Source: Carallia brachiata
Lineage: Eukaryota > Streptophyta > Magnoliopsida > Malpighiales > Rhizophoraceae
DNA length: 64,000 nucleotides
Assembly: GCA_021464245.1 (NCBI GenBank)
Contig: JADCRB010000016.1
Span: forward strand, 8,792,639-8,856,638
Reading direction: 5' to 3'
Shown: in pieces, positions 22,831-33,700 of the stretch
Position numbering within the stretch: position 1 is the stretch's first letter
Layout of the letters: each line of letters starts with the position of its first letter
Notes under the pieces: generated by a model
Databases searched by the model: none
What the model saw: only the letters and a program-made list of their open reading frames with translations
Told to the model about the DNA's origin: nothing
Position numbers and translations under genes: made by a program

Positions 22831-24440
22831 CCGTCTCTTGCACTTGTCGGCGACTTAGGGCATCTGCCACCTGATTTTGCTTTCCTGGATTGTTTCCCAA
22901 GTAAAATTGTACTCAATCAAAAACTCTGCCACTATGCCCGCCGTTCAGAAAGCTTCTTCTGAGTCTGAAAGAATCTGTTAGCCACATTGTCGGCCCGAAC
23001 CACGAACCTAGTACCCAGCAAATACACCCTCCACGTGCGAAGGCAATGCACCACTGCCAGCATCTCCTTCTCATGGGCTGAGTACCGCTGCTCTACATCA
23101 TTGAGTTTCTGACTCTCATAGGCAATGGGTGGCTTTCCTGCACCAACACACCTCCAATGGCTTTGTCTGAGGCGTTAGTTAGCACACTGAAAGGCAACTG
23201 GAAATCAAGCAGCCTTAGGACCGGCTCTGTGGACACCGCTGCCTTCAACTTGTCAAAGGCTTCTTGGCAATCAGTGGTCCACCTCAAGGGTCTATCCTTC
23301 TTGAGTAAGTCTGTCAATGGGGACACCTTTTTGGAGTAACCCTACACAAACTTCCTGTAGTAGTTAGACAAACAAAGAAAGGATCTCAACTGAGACACTT
23401 TGGTAGGGGCCTTCCACTCCACTATTTCCTAGACTTTTCTCTCGTCCATTTTAACCTGCCCTCGACTCACCCTATGCCTAATGAACATAATCTCTTGCCA
23501 GGCAAACTTGCATTTTTCCTTTTTAACATATAATTGGTGCTCTCTCAACCTAGACAGCACCAACCTCAGGAGGGACAAGTGATCCTCCAAGGACTCGCTA
23601 TACACAACAATATCATCCAGATATACAACCATAAAATGATCAATAAAGTCATGAAACACATCATTCATTAAATTACAGAAAGTATCAGCGGCGTTAGTCA
23701 AACCAAATGGCATCACCAAGAATTCGTAGGAGCCATAGCGAGTGATGCACGTGGTTTTCTCCTCATCTCCTTCTGCAATCCTGACTTGCCAATATCTAGA
23801 CCGCAGATCCAGCTTAGTGTGAAATATGAGGCTCTCGCTAGCCTATCAAACAAGTCTGCTATTAATGGAATAGGGTACTTGTTCTTCACCGTCACCTTGT
23901 TCAGAGCCCTGTAATCAACACACATCCACAGGAAGCCATCGTGTTTCCTCTGAAACAACACCGGGGCACCATGTGGCGCTTTGGAGGGCTGAATTAGGTC
24001 TGCATCCAGCAACTCCGTCAACTACTTCCTCAGTTCTGCCAACTCTAACGGACTCATGTGATATGGGGCTTGTGCTGGTGGTTTGGAACCAGGCACCAAA
24101 TCGATCTTGTGGTCAATGGCACGTATTGAGGGAAGGCACTTAGGGAGTTCAGGAGGCATCACATCAGTGAACTCTCCCAACAGATCTGCCACACTGTCAG
24201 GCTCCTCCGCAACAATTCTTCTTTGATATCCTTCAAAGCCACAAGGTAGGTGACTTCTTTTTTCTTCAGCCCATGCTTTACCTGCATAGCTGACAGCATA
24301 CCACCCGACTTCCCACCAATACTAGAAGAGGGAGTGAACGTTCCAAAAACAAAACATGGATGATCCTCATGCATGATCATGAGACCACCCAAGTGAGGCA
24401 ACCGAGCAACTTTTTGTGCTCACAAAGAAATCAACGCCCA
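22831..24440 (-). pseudogene. Chromovirus reverse transcriptase and RNase H
   Basis: RT starts near 24050 ([20 protein letters not shown], then FQRKHDG and [19 protein letters not shown]). A frameshift near 23810 precedes the core with [19 protein letters not shown] and catalytic YLDDIVVYS at about 23620. The connection domain follows with KKVSPLTDLLKKDRPLRW (about 23320). RNase H starts at LPFSVLTNASDKAIGGV (about 23180) and continues, frameshifted, to about 22850. The protease-RT linker (24401-24159) has a frameshift. The active-site YLDD is intact but the gene cannot be translated in one piece. Confidence 0.86.
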
Positions 24441-24740
24441 GTATGATATCAAAATCATCTAACAGAACCACAGTGAAGTTAAACTTACCAGACCAGTTGC
24501 CCATAGTTACCTCTACTCCCAGTGTCGTGCAAAGCACCTCCTGAGCTGCCGAGTTGACTGTCTTCATATACTCTCGGTCTTGGTGACTTTCAGACCCAGT
24601 GACTCTAGCATCCTCTCAGCAACAAAGTTGTGGGTAGCACCTGTGTCAGCCATTGCGATCAACTCTTTATTACTGAGCCCGATCTTCACATACATCAAGC
24701 AGAATTGTGGGGCACGTCCAGCTTGCACAGCACTCACCAA
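24441..24740 (-). pseudogene. Chromovirus aspartic protease
   Basis: Contains the retropepsin active site DTGATHNF (about 24625-24648) within KIGLSNKELIAMADTGATHN, then the LGLKVTKT stretch. A frameshift near 24567 separates it from the downstream FDIILGVDFFVSTK part. It would process the gag-pol polyprotein. Confidence 0.82.
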
Positions 24741-25709
24741 CTGTAGAGGATTGACACGAGAAGGGCCAACATCATCTGAGAGGCCACTCTCCTCAGCAAC
24801 TATGGCACTTAAATTATCCCGCTTCTGGTACTCCTTGGCCCTGTGTGGTCCATTACAAATGAAACATTCCAAGATAGTTTTTCCTTTGCCTTATTCTTGG
24901 TAGACGAGTTTGCCTTTAACCTTGCCGACACCGTTGTGCTTATCCTTCTTGCCTTCCTTCTTCTTCTTGCCTTTTTCGCTGAAGGAAGGTCCTTCACACC
25001 TTGCCTTCAAAGCTCGAGTTGAGTCTAGGGTTGAAGACTGGATAGGAAGTTGAAAAGCTTGTCCTCATCCGACATGTTTCAGATGTCAAGCATCAAGGAA
25101 TTGAATTCCTTCACGTAGTCACGCACTGTGCCACTCTGCTTCAACTTCTTTAGGGACTCCCTCCAACCCATGACGTGTTGCAGGCAAAAACTAGTCCTTC
25201 AATTCCTTCTTTAGGCTCTCCCACGTCTCGATCTTAGGCTTGCCCGCACTTGCATCGTCATCCAACCGAGTCTGCCACCACAGCTTGGCATCCTTGGCCA
25301 GATACATGCTGGTCAGATTGGCATTCTCGTCGTCTGGCACTCGGGCAACTTTGAAGTACTACTCCATATCTCACAGAAAGTTCTCGATCCCTTTGGCATC
25401 CCTCGCTCCCTCGAAGGCTTTAGGCTTTAGCACCTTCATCTTGGTCGAGCCCTCCACAACACCTCTGCTTGGTTGAGAGGCTACAACCTTCTTGAGGATG
25501 GCTATCTCTACTTCCATCTCATCAAGCTGAAAAGCTGTATTTTTAGAGGCCACCACCTCATGTTGTCACTGCAGATCGATTATGTACTGGTCATGGAGCG
25601 CCAACGTCGGGAACACGGTGAAATTTGCATCCTCTGGAAGTTCACCGAGTACCTCAAAGAGTTTGGCTACGCGCTCACGTACAGCATCAAGACCCGAACC
25701 ACCTGCCAT
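24741..25709 (-). pseudogene. Chromovirus gag
   Basis: ATG at 25709 (MAGGSGLDAVRERVAKLFEV), chosen because it follows the primer binding site by about 15 bp and is shared by the other copies. The capsid-like core has LTSMYLAKDAKLWWQTRLDDD (about 25310-25250). The zinc knuckle CFICNGPHRAKE lies near 24840-24866. Relative to the copy at 19430-20414, a stretch just before the Lys-rich linker (the ADGLVDFWINKS part) is deleted. Several stops and frameshifts. Confidence 0.82.
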
Positions 25710-25724
25710 TGGTCAAACCTTTTT

Positions 25725-25736
25725 GCTCTGATACTA
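25725..25736 (-). other. Primer binding site (initiator tRNA-Met)
   Basis: The minus strand reads TAGTATCAGAGC, one change from the usual plant TGGTATCAGAGC, next to the 5' LTR end. Confidence 0.75.
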
Positions 25737-25738
25737 GC

Positions 25739-26589
25739 TGTCACTGGGCTAATTTTCTCACAAAAAATTTTGCCTTGTGATGGCACTAAATCACACTTAG
25801 TCTCAACCAACCGCACACACAACGATTTGTGCAATAGAACTTTGTAAGTAGGCACACAACTCACACACTCAAAAGAGGCACAAGAGCAAATACGGGAACC
25901 TTTCCCAACCTTTTGTTACTTAACTCAAATAATACAAAGGAACAATCACTTGAACTCTCAACAACGTTTCAATCTTTCTCTTTGAGTGATTTCTCTTTCA
26001 CTGAGTACAAATGACAACCCATAGGGTCTATATATACCTAACACCCCCAGTTATCTAGGTCTTGGAGATAAACATTATCTCCCCTTGATCTCTATCATGG
26101 CTGATAACCCTCATCTTCCCACGTTCTCATCCATGGCTCGATCCTGATAAGCCTTATCTCCCACGATCATCCACTTGATCTCGATAAGCCTTATCTACCC
26201 ACGATCCTTTGCCATGCACGATCTGATGAGCATTATCCCGATGCTCGGCCACAGGATAGAGCAACACCTGCACATCCCCACATTCCATACGTCGTAGGAG
26301 ACTCAGTGCCACGCAGTGCCATGCAGACTTTGTCAAGACCTAGTCTTGTGTTTTGGGCCTCTTGCCCAAGCCCATGACCCATTTGATGGAGCCCACGAAC
26401 AGGTAGCCCAGCATCCTTTGTCCAATCCAAGTCTTGGTTCACACTGGGACCCGCATGTGGGCCCGTGCCTAAGCTAACCCTCTCAACTTTCACCTTGCCT
26501 TAGGGAGTGCCCATCCACTCTAAAGTCCCATGCTGTGAATTGGTGCAAGGTGTCGCCATCTCCTTTGCCAAGTGTTCAAGGGGCTAATA
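25739..26589 (-). repeat. 5' LTR of the full-length chromovirus
   Basis: About 851 bp. Its outer end (TATTAGCCCC, from TGTTAG) meets GTAGG of 18S at 26590. A TATA box lies near 26027-26035 (minus strand). It is clearly diverged from its partner at 20444-21308, implying an old insertion. Confidence 0.86.
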
Positions 26590-26934
26590 GTAGGCCTCAT
26601 CCTACCATTGAAAGTTGATAGGGTAGAAATTTGAATGATGCGTCGCCAGCATGTTGGCCGTGCGATCTGTCAAGTTATTATGAATCATCAGAGCAATGGG
26701 TAGGAGCCCACGTCGACCTTTTATCTAATAAATGCATCCCTTCTAGAAGTCGGGGTTTGCTGGATGATTAGCTCTAGAATTACTACGATTATCCGAGTAG
26801 CAGGTACCATCAAACAAACTATAACTAATTTAATGAGCCATTCGCAGTTTCACAGTCTGAATTAGTTCATAGTCGCACATGCATGGCTTAATCTTTGAGA
26901 CAAGCATACGACTAATGGTAGGATCAACCAGGTA
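26590..26934 (-). rRNA. 18S rRNA, 5'-terminal fragment (unit II)
   Basis: The first ~345 nt of 18S on the minus strand, from the TACCTGGTTGATCC start (26934) to GAGGCCTAC, where the chromovirus LTR begins. Substitutions occur at conserved positions (for example CATACGACTAATGG). The last five bases, CCTAC, are the presumed target duplication. Confidence 0.93.
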
Positions 26935-27728
26935 GCATTCCTTCACGAACCCAACCAAATGGTAAGGGGGCCGCCGATAATGAAACGGGCATGGCAGTCG
27001 TGCTATAGAGGGACAAAGGCTCTGTTCGAGCAAAGGTGGAGTGGAACGACAATTCCATTGCCCGTGTAATGTTCTGAATCTGATAGCACGGCCGTCGAAC
27101 CATGCACCAAAGCAACCGCAATCGGCATGCCAGGGACACGGGTGACGACATGAGGTCTGCCCTGCACCCCCGAGGAGGTGAAGGACGAGAAGGCACAAAA
27201 GCATGACAACGATTTTTGAATTGGAAGGAACACAGCACAGAAACCCTGGCGTTTCACCTCGAGGCAGATTGGAAGCACTCGGGTACAAGTTTGCAGAGGA
27301 TCGAAGGCTGACAGTTCGATGCGCTAGTGTGGAGCCTGCAAGCCCTTTCAATCCCGTCACCACTCATGTGCAATCGCGTACACTAGGCCATAACCCCCTC
27401 AAGCATAACACACGTCCATGTGGCTTGATGAGCTTCGGGGAATGTGTAAGCGCCAGAGAGAATCGCTGCCCGCACCGCTGAGCGTGGGAGATCGTACATG
27501 AACTTTCAAATTTTTCGTGAGGAACAACCGTTGCATTGGTATAGGGGGCCTAGAGCCATGACTGGGGGCACCTCGGGCTACCCCGCGTTGAATGAGGCAA
27601 GGGTGCAGGGCACAACACTCAACCATCGTTGGGAGTTCCTTTGGCATGACCAATTGGGTCATGGTTACCAATCAACTGTAGTGCGGCAACGTGCGAGACG
27701 CTGCGTTGCTTCGGAACCTTGGCTCCCA
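26935..27728 (-). other. rDNA 5' ETS, unit II (truncated)
   Basis: Directly upstream of 18S, transcribed leftward. The distal 693 bp are almost identical to 6378-7068. It ends within CTTGGCTCCCA, where satellite array 3 begins. Confidence 0.85.
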
Positions 27729-30700
27729 TTGCCTGCACGAGTATCAAAGGCAAGACGACAACAACAACAAAAGTAGAATCCTTGCCCGCAAAATTATAAA
27801 AGGCGACAAGCACAATGACAAAATTATACTCCTCGCTCACCCCAGTGTAGAGGCGAGACAGCCACAATAACAAAAACAAACTCCTTGCCCTCAGGAGTAT
27901 AAAAGGCGAGACGACAACAACCAAGCATGTTGTTTACTCGTACGAGTGTAAAATGCGAGTTATCAACAACAACAAAATTGGACACCTTGCCCGTACGAGT
28001 ATAAAGAGTGAGACGGCAACAACAATAAAAGCATACTCCTTGCCTGCACGAGTATAAAAGGCGAGACAACGACAACAAAGCACACTCCTTACTCACACAA
28101 GTATAAAAGGCTGGATGGCAAAAACAAAGCATGTTGCTTGCCCATACGAGTATAAAAGCCGAGATGACAACAGCACCAAAGTCACACCCTTTGCCCGTAC
28201 GAGTGTAAAAGGGGACACGACAACAACAACAAAAGTAAACTCTTTGCCAGCAAGAGTATAAAAGGTAACAAGTACAACAATAAAAGTATACTCCTCGCTT
28301 ACCCAGTATAAAAGGTTAGACAACAACAACAAAACCAGATGCCTTGTCGTACGAGTGTAAAAGGTCAGAAGGCAACAGCAACAAAAATCGACTCCTTGCC
28401 CGCAAGAGTATGAAAGGCAAGACAGTAACAACAAAGAATACTTTTTTCCTGCATGAGTATAAAAGGTGAGGCGGCAACAACAAAGCATGTTGCTTGTCCG
28501 CACGAATGTAAAAGGCGAGAGACAACAAAAAAAACTAGACTCATTACCCGTATGAGTATAAAAGGTTAGACGGGAACAACAACAAAAGCATACTCCTAAC
28601 CCGCACTAGTATAAAGGTCGAGACAACAGTAAAGCATACTCCTTACCCGCACAAATAAAAGGTGAGACGACATCAACAACAAACCAAACTCATTACCCAC
28701 ATGAATATAAAAGGCGAGACAGCACTAACAACAAAAGTAGATGTCTTACCTACAAGAGTACAAAAGGCGAAAAGTACAATAGCAAAAGTACACCCCTTGC
28801 TCGTGCGAGTAGGCAACACGGGGACAATAACAAATCAAACTCCTTGCCAACACAAGAATAAAAGGGAGCACAAAAAAGAAAAGAATGCTCTTTACTCATT
28901 GCCCACATGATTGTAAAGGGCGAGACGAACAATAACAAAACCAAACTCCTTGCCCACAGTAGAAAAAGTGAGACAGTAACATGAACAAAAGTAGACTCCT
29001 TACCCACAAGAGCATAAAAGGCGAAAAGCACAACAGCAAAAGTCTACTCATTGCTCGCGCGAGTATAAGAGGCAAGACAGCAACAACCTCAAAGTAGACT
29101 CCTAGACCACATAGGAAGAAAAGGCAACATGGCAACAACAAAGTAGACTCCTAGACCGCTTGAGTCTAAAAGGCAAGATGATGACTGCACCAAAACCAGA
29201 CTCCTTCCCTGCACGAGTACAAAAGGTGAGACGACAACAACAACAAAGCAGACTCTAGCCCGCAAGAGCATAAAACGGGAGGCAACAACAACAACAAAGC
29301 CAAACTTCTTGCCCACACAAGTAAAAAAGCTGAGACAGTAACAACAGCAAAAGTAGACTTTTTGCCTGCAAGAATACGAAAGGGAAAAAATACAAAAATA
29401 AAAGGCAAGACGATGACTACACCAAAACCAAATGCCTTGCTCGTACAAGCATAAAAGGCAAGACGACAACAACAACAAAGGCATACTCCTTGCCCACACG
29501 AGTACAAAAGGTGAGGTGGCAACAACAGCAAAATAGACTCCTAGCCCACATGACTATAAAAGGGGAGACAACAACAATAACAAAACCAAACTCCATACCC
29601 ACATGAATATAAAAGGCGAGACAGCACCAACAACAAAAGTAGATGCCTTACCTACAAGAATACAAAAGGCAAAAAGTACAACATCAAAAGTACACTCCTT
29701 GCTCGTGCGAGTAGGCGACACGAGGACAATAACAAATCAAATTCCTTGCCCACACAAGTATAAAAGGCGAGACAAAAACAGAAAAGAACGATTATAAAGG
29801 GCGAGATAGCAACAATAACAAAACCAGACTCCTTGCCCACAGTAGAAAAAAAACGAGACAGCAACATGAACAAAAGCAGACTCTTTGTCCACAAGAGCAT
29901 AAAAGGCGAAAAGTGTAACAGCAAAAGTCTACTCCTTGCCTGCGCGAGTATAAGAGGCAAGACAGCAACAACCGCAAAGTAGACTCCTAGACCACACTGG
30001 AATAAAAGGCAACATGGCAACAGCAAAGTAGACTCCTAGCCCGCTTGAGTATAAAAGGCGAGACAGCAACAATAACAGAGGTAGGCTACTTGCCTGCAAG
30101 AGCATAAAAGCCGAAAAGTAAAACAATAAAAGTATATTCCTTGCCCGTATGAGTGCAAAAGACGAGACACTAACAACAGCAATGTAGACTTCAGCCTACA
30201 CGGGTGCAAATCGCGAGACGACAACAACAACAAAAGTCGTCTCCTTCCTTGCAAGAGTATAAAAAGCGAAATGGTAGCAACAAAGCACACTCCTTCCCCG
30301 TACGAGTACAAAAGGCAAGACAGCAGCAACAAAGCATGCTGCTTGCCCACAGGATTATAAAAGGCGAGACGGCAACAATAACAAAACTAGAGTCCTTGCT
30401 CGTACGAAAATAAAAAGTGGGATGACAATAACAACAAAAGCATACTCCTTGCCCACGCTAATATAAAAGGCAGAACGACAATAGTAAAGTATACTCCTTG
30501 CCCGCGACGACTATAAATGGCAAGACGACAATAATATCAAAACCAGACTCCTTGCCCACACGAGTATAAAAGGCTTGACAGTAACAACAATAAAAGCAGA
30601 CTCCTTGCTCGCAAGGGCATAAAAGGCAAACAGTACAACAACAAAAGCATATTCCTTGCTCGCGCGAGCATAAAAGGCTAGACAGTAATAACAACAAACC

Positions 30701-33700
30701 AGACTCTTAGCCCCCACGAGTATAAAATGTGATATAGCAACAACGACAAAAGTAGACTCTTTGCCTGCAAGAGTATAAAAGGCGGCAAGTACAACATCAA
30801 AATTATACTCCTGGCACCCAAGTATGAAAGGTGAAATGGCAACAACAACAAAATCGGACTTCTTATTCGAACGAGTAGAAAAGGCAAAACAGCAACAACA
30901 ACAAATGTAGACTCTTTGCCCAGAAGAATATAAAAGGCAAAAAGCACTAAAACAAAAGTAAACTCCTTGCCCGAATGAGTATAAACGGCAAGATGGTAAC
31001 AATAGCAAAGCAGACGCCTAGTCCTCACGAGTATATAAGGCAAGATGACAACAACAACAAAATCAAACTCCTTGCCTGCAAGAGTATAAAAGGCGACAAG
31101 TACTACAACGAAAGTTTGCTTCTCGCCCGCCCAAGTGTAAAAGCAAAGACAACAACAAAAATGCATACTTCTTGCCCGCATGACTATAAAAGGCGCGATG
31201 GCAACAAGAAAGCCTGCAGCTTGCCAGCACGAGTATAAAAAGCGAGACGGTAATAACAAGAAACCTAGACTCCTTACCCGAAAAAGTATAAAAGATGAGA
31301 CGGCAACAATAGCAAAAGCATAGTCCCTATCTGCACGAGTATAAAAGGTGAGCAGGGGACGACAAAGCTTACTCCTTACCCACACGAGTATAACAAGCGA
31401 GAGGACAACAACAAAGTATACTCCTTGTCCGCACAAGTATAAAAGGTGAGACGGTAACAACAAAGCATGGTCCTTACCTGCACGAGTATAAAAGACGAGA
31501 CAACAATTACACCCAAAGGAGGTTCCTTGCTCATACGAGTATAAAGGATAAGACAACAACGACGACAAAAGCATACCCCTTGCACGTACGAGTGTAAAAG
31601 CTGAAAGGGCAACAACAGCAAAGTAGACCCCTAGCCCACACGAGTATAAAAGGCGAGACAGCAATAACAACAAAAGCAGGCTCCTTGCCTCCAAGAGTAT
31701 AAAAGCTGACAAGTACAAAACAAAAGTATACTCCTTGCCTACCCGGGTATAAAAGAGGAGACGACAAGAACAACAAAACTAGACTCTTTCCCACACGAGT
31801 ATAGAAGCCAAGATGGTAACAACTGCAAAAGTAGACTCTTTGCCCGCAACGATATAAAAGGCAAAAAGCACAAAAACAAAATTATAATCCTTACCTGCAT
31901 GAGTATAAAAGGTGAGACGGGAACAATAGCAAAGCAGACATCTAGCCCGCACGAGTATAAAAGGCGAGACGACAATAACAATAAAACCAGACTCCTTGCC
32001 TGCTAGAGTCTAAAAGGTGATAAGTGCAACAACAAAAGTATACTCCTCGCATGCCCGAGTACAAAAGGCGAGATGGAAACAACGAACTATACTCCTTGCC
32101 TGCATGACTATAAAAGGTGAGATGACAACAACAAAGCATGCTACTTGCTCGCACGAGTATAATTGGCGAGACGACAGCAACAACAATCCTGGACTCCTTA
32201 CCCGTGCGAGTATAAAAGACGAGACAACAACAAAAACAAAAGTATACTCCTTGCCCACACGAGTATAAAAGGCAAGACAAGAATGACAAAGCACACTCCT
32301 TGCCCGCATGAGTATAAAAGGCGAGATGCCAATAGCCAAGCATTCTCCTTGCCCAAAAGAGTGTAAAAGGCGAGATGACAACAACAAAGCATACTAATTG
32401 TTTGTACGAGTGTAAAAAGCAAGTCGGTAATAACAATGCATACTCCTCACCTGCACAAGTATAAAAGGGGAGGCAGCAATCACAACAAAAGCAGACTCCT
32501 TGCTTGTACGAGTATAAAAGACGGGACGACAACAACAATAAAAGCATACTCCTTGCTCACACAAGTATAAAAGTTGAGACAACAACAACAGCAAAGCAGG
32601 CTTATTGCCTGCAAAAGTATAAAAGGAGAGACAACAACAACAATAAAGGCAGGGTCTTTTCCTACAAGAGTATAGAAGGCAACAAGTACAACAACAAAAG
32701 TATACTCCTTACCCACATGAGTAAAAAAGGCGAGACAGCAATAGCAACAAAACCAAACTCCTTCCTACATGAGTATAAAAGCAAAGACGATAACAACAGC
32801 AAAAGTAGACTCCTTGCCTGCAAGGATATGAAAGGCAAAAAGTACAAAAATAAAAGTATACTCGTTGCCTGCGCGAGCATAAAAGGCAAGACAGTAACAA
32901 TAGCAAAATAGACACTAGCCCGTACGAGTACGAAAGACAAGACGACAACAACAACAAAAGCAGACTCCTTGCCTGCAAGAATATAAAAGGGGAGATGGCA
33001 ACAACAAAGCATATTCCTTGTCGGACGAGTATAAAAGGCGAGACAACAACAACAAAGCATGTTCATTGCCAGCACGGGTGCAAAAGGCGACATGGCAACA
33101 ACAACAAAAGTATGACCCACAAGGGTATAAAAGTTGTAAAGTACAACAACACAAGTATACTCCTTCCTTGCATGGGTATAAAAGTGAGTCGGTTACAATA
33201 GCAAAACTAACTCCTGGCCCGCACATCCATAAAAGGTGAGACTGCAACAACAACAAAAGTAGACTCCTTGCCCACAAGAATAGGAAAGACGAAAAGTACA
33301 ACAACAAAATAAACTCCTTGTCTACACAGGCATAAAAAGCAAGGCAGCAACAACAACAAAGCAGACTCCTAGCCCGTATGTATAAAAAAGGAGGGACGAT
33401 AACCACAATAAAAGTAGACTCCTTGCCTACAAGTTCATAAAAAGCAAGACGATAATAATAGCAAGGCTGACTCCTAGCCTAAATAGCATAAAAGGCGAGA
33501 TGGCAACAACAACAAAAGAATACTCCCTACTTGCGCGAATATTAAGGGCGAGACAGTAATGGCGAAGAATCCTTGCTTGCACGAGTGTAAAAGGCGGGAC
33601 GACGACTACAACGAACGTATGACCCTTGCCCGCACAAATATAAAAGGGAAAACAACAATATTAAGGCATACACTTTGCCGACGTGAGTATAAAAGGCGAG

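Larger units (their letters stand above)
20444..26589 (-). mobile_element. Full-length Ty3/gypsy chromovirus in 18S rDNA (degenerate)
   Basis: About 6.1 kb: 5' LTR (25739-26589), primer binding site for initiator tRNA-Met, gag, protease, RT, RNase H, integrase, C-terminal chromodomain, polypurine tract and 3' LTR (20444-21308). The pol order and chromodomain place it in the plant chromoviruses; the RT motifs ([25 protein letters not shown]) suggest the Galadriel-like lineage, though I cannot test this. The 5' end abuts 18S at its CCTAC site. The 3' LTR abuts a second internal region instead of rDNA, so the element is part of an LTR-internal-LTR-internal tandem. Multiple stops and frameshifts make it inactive. 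Confidence 0.88.

Noticed and set aside
30678..31718. Long open frame (about 346 codons) in satellite array 3
   Set aside because: The frame is built from ~53 bp monomers that are stop-poor on the T-rich strand. Similar frames occur in several phases in every array, with Leu/Val/Phe/Ser/Cys-rich products and no domain.
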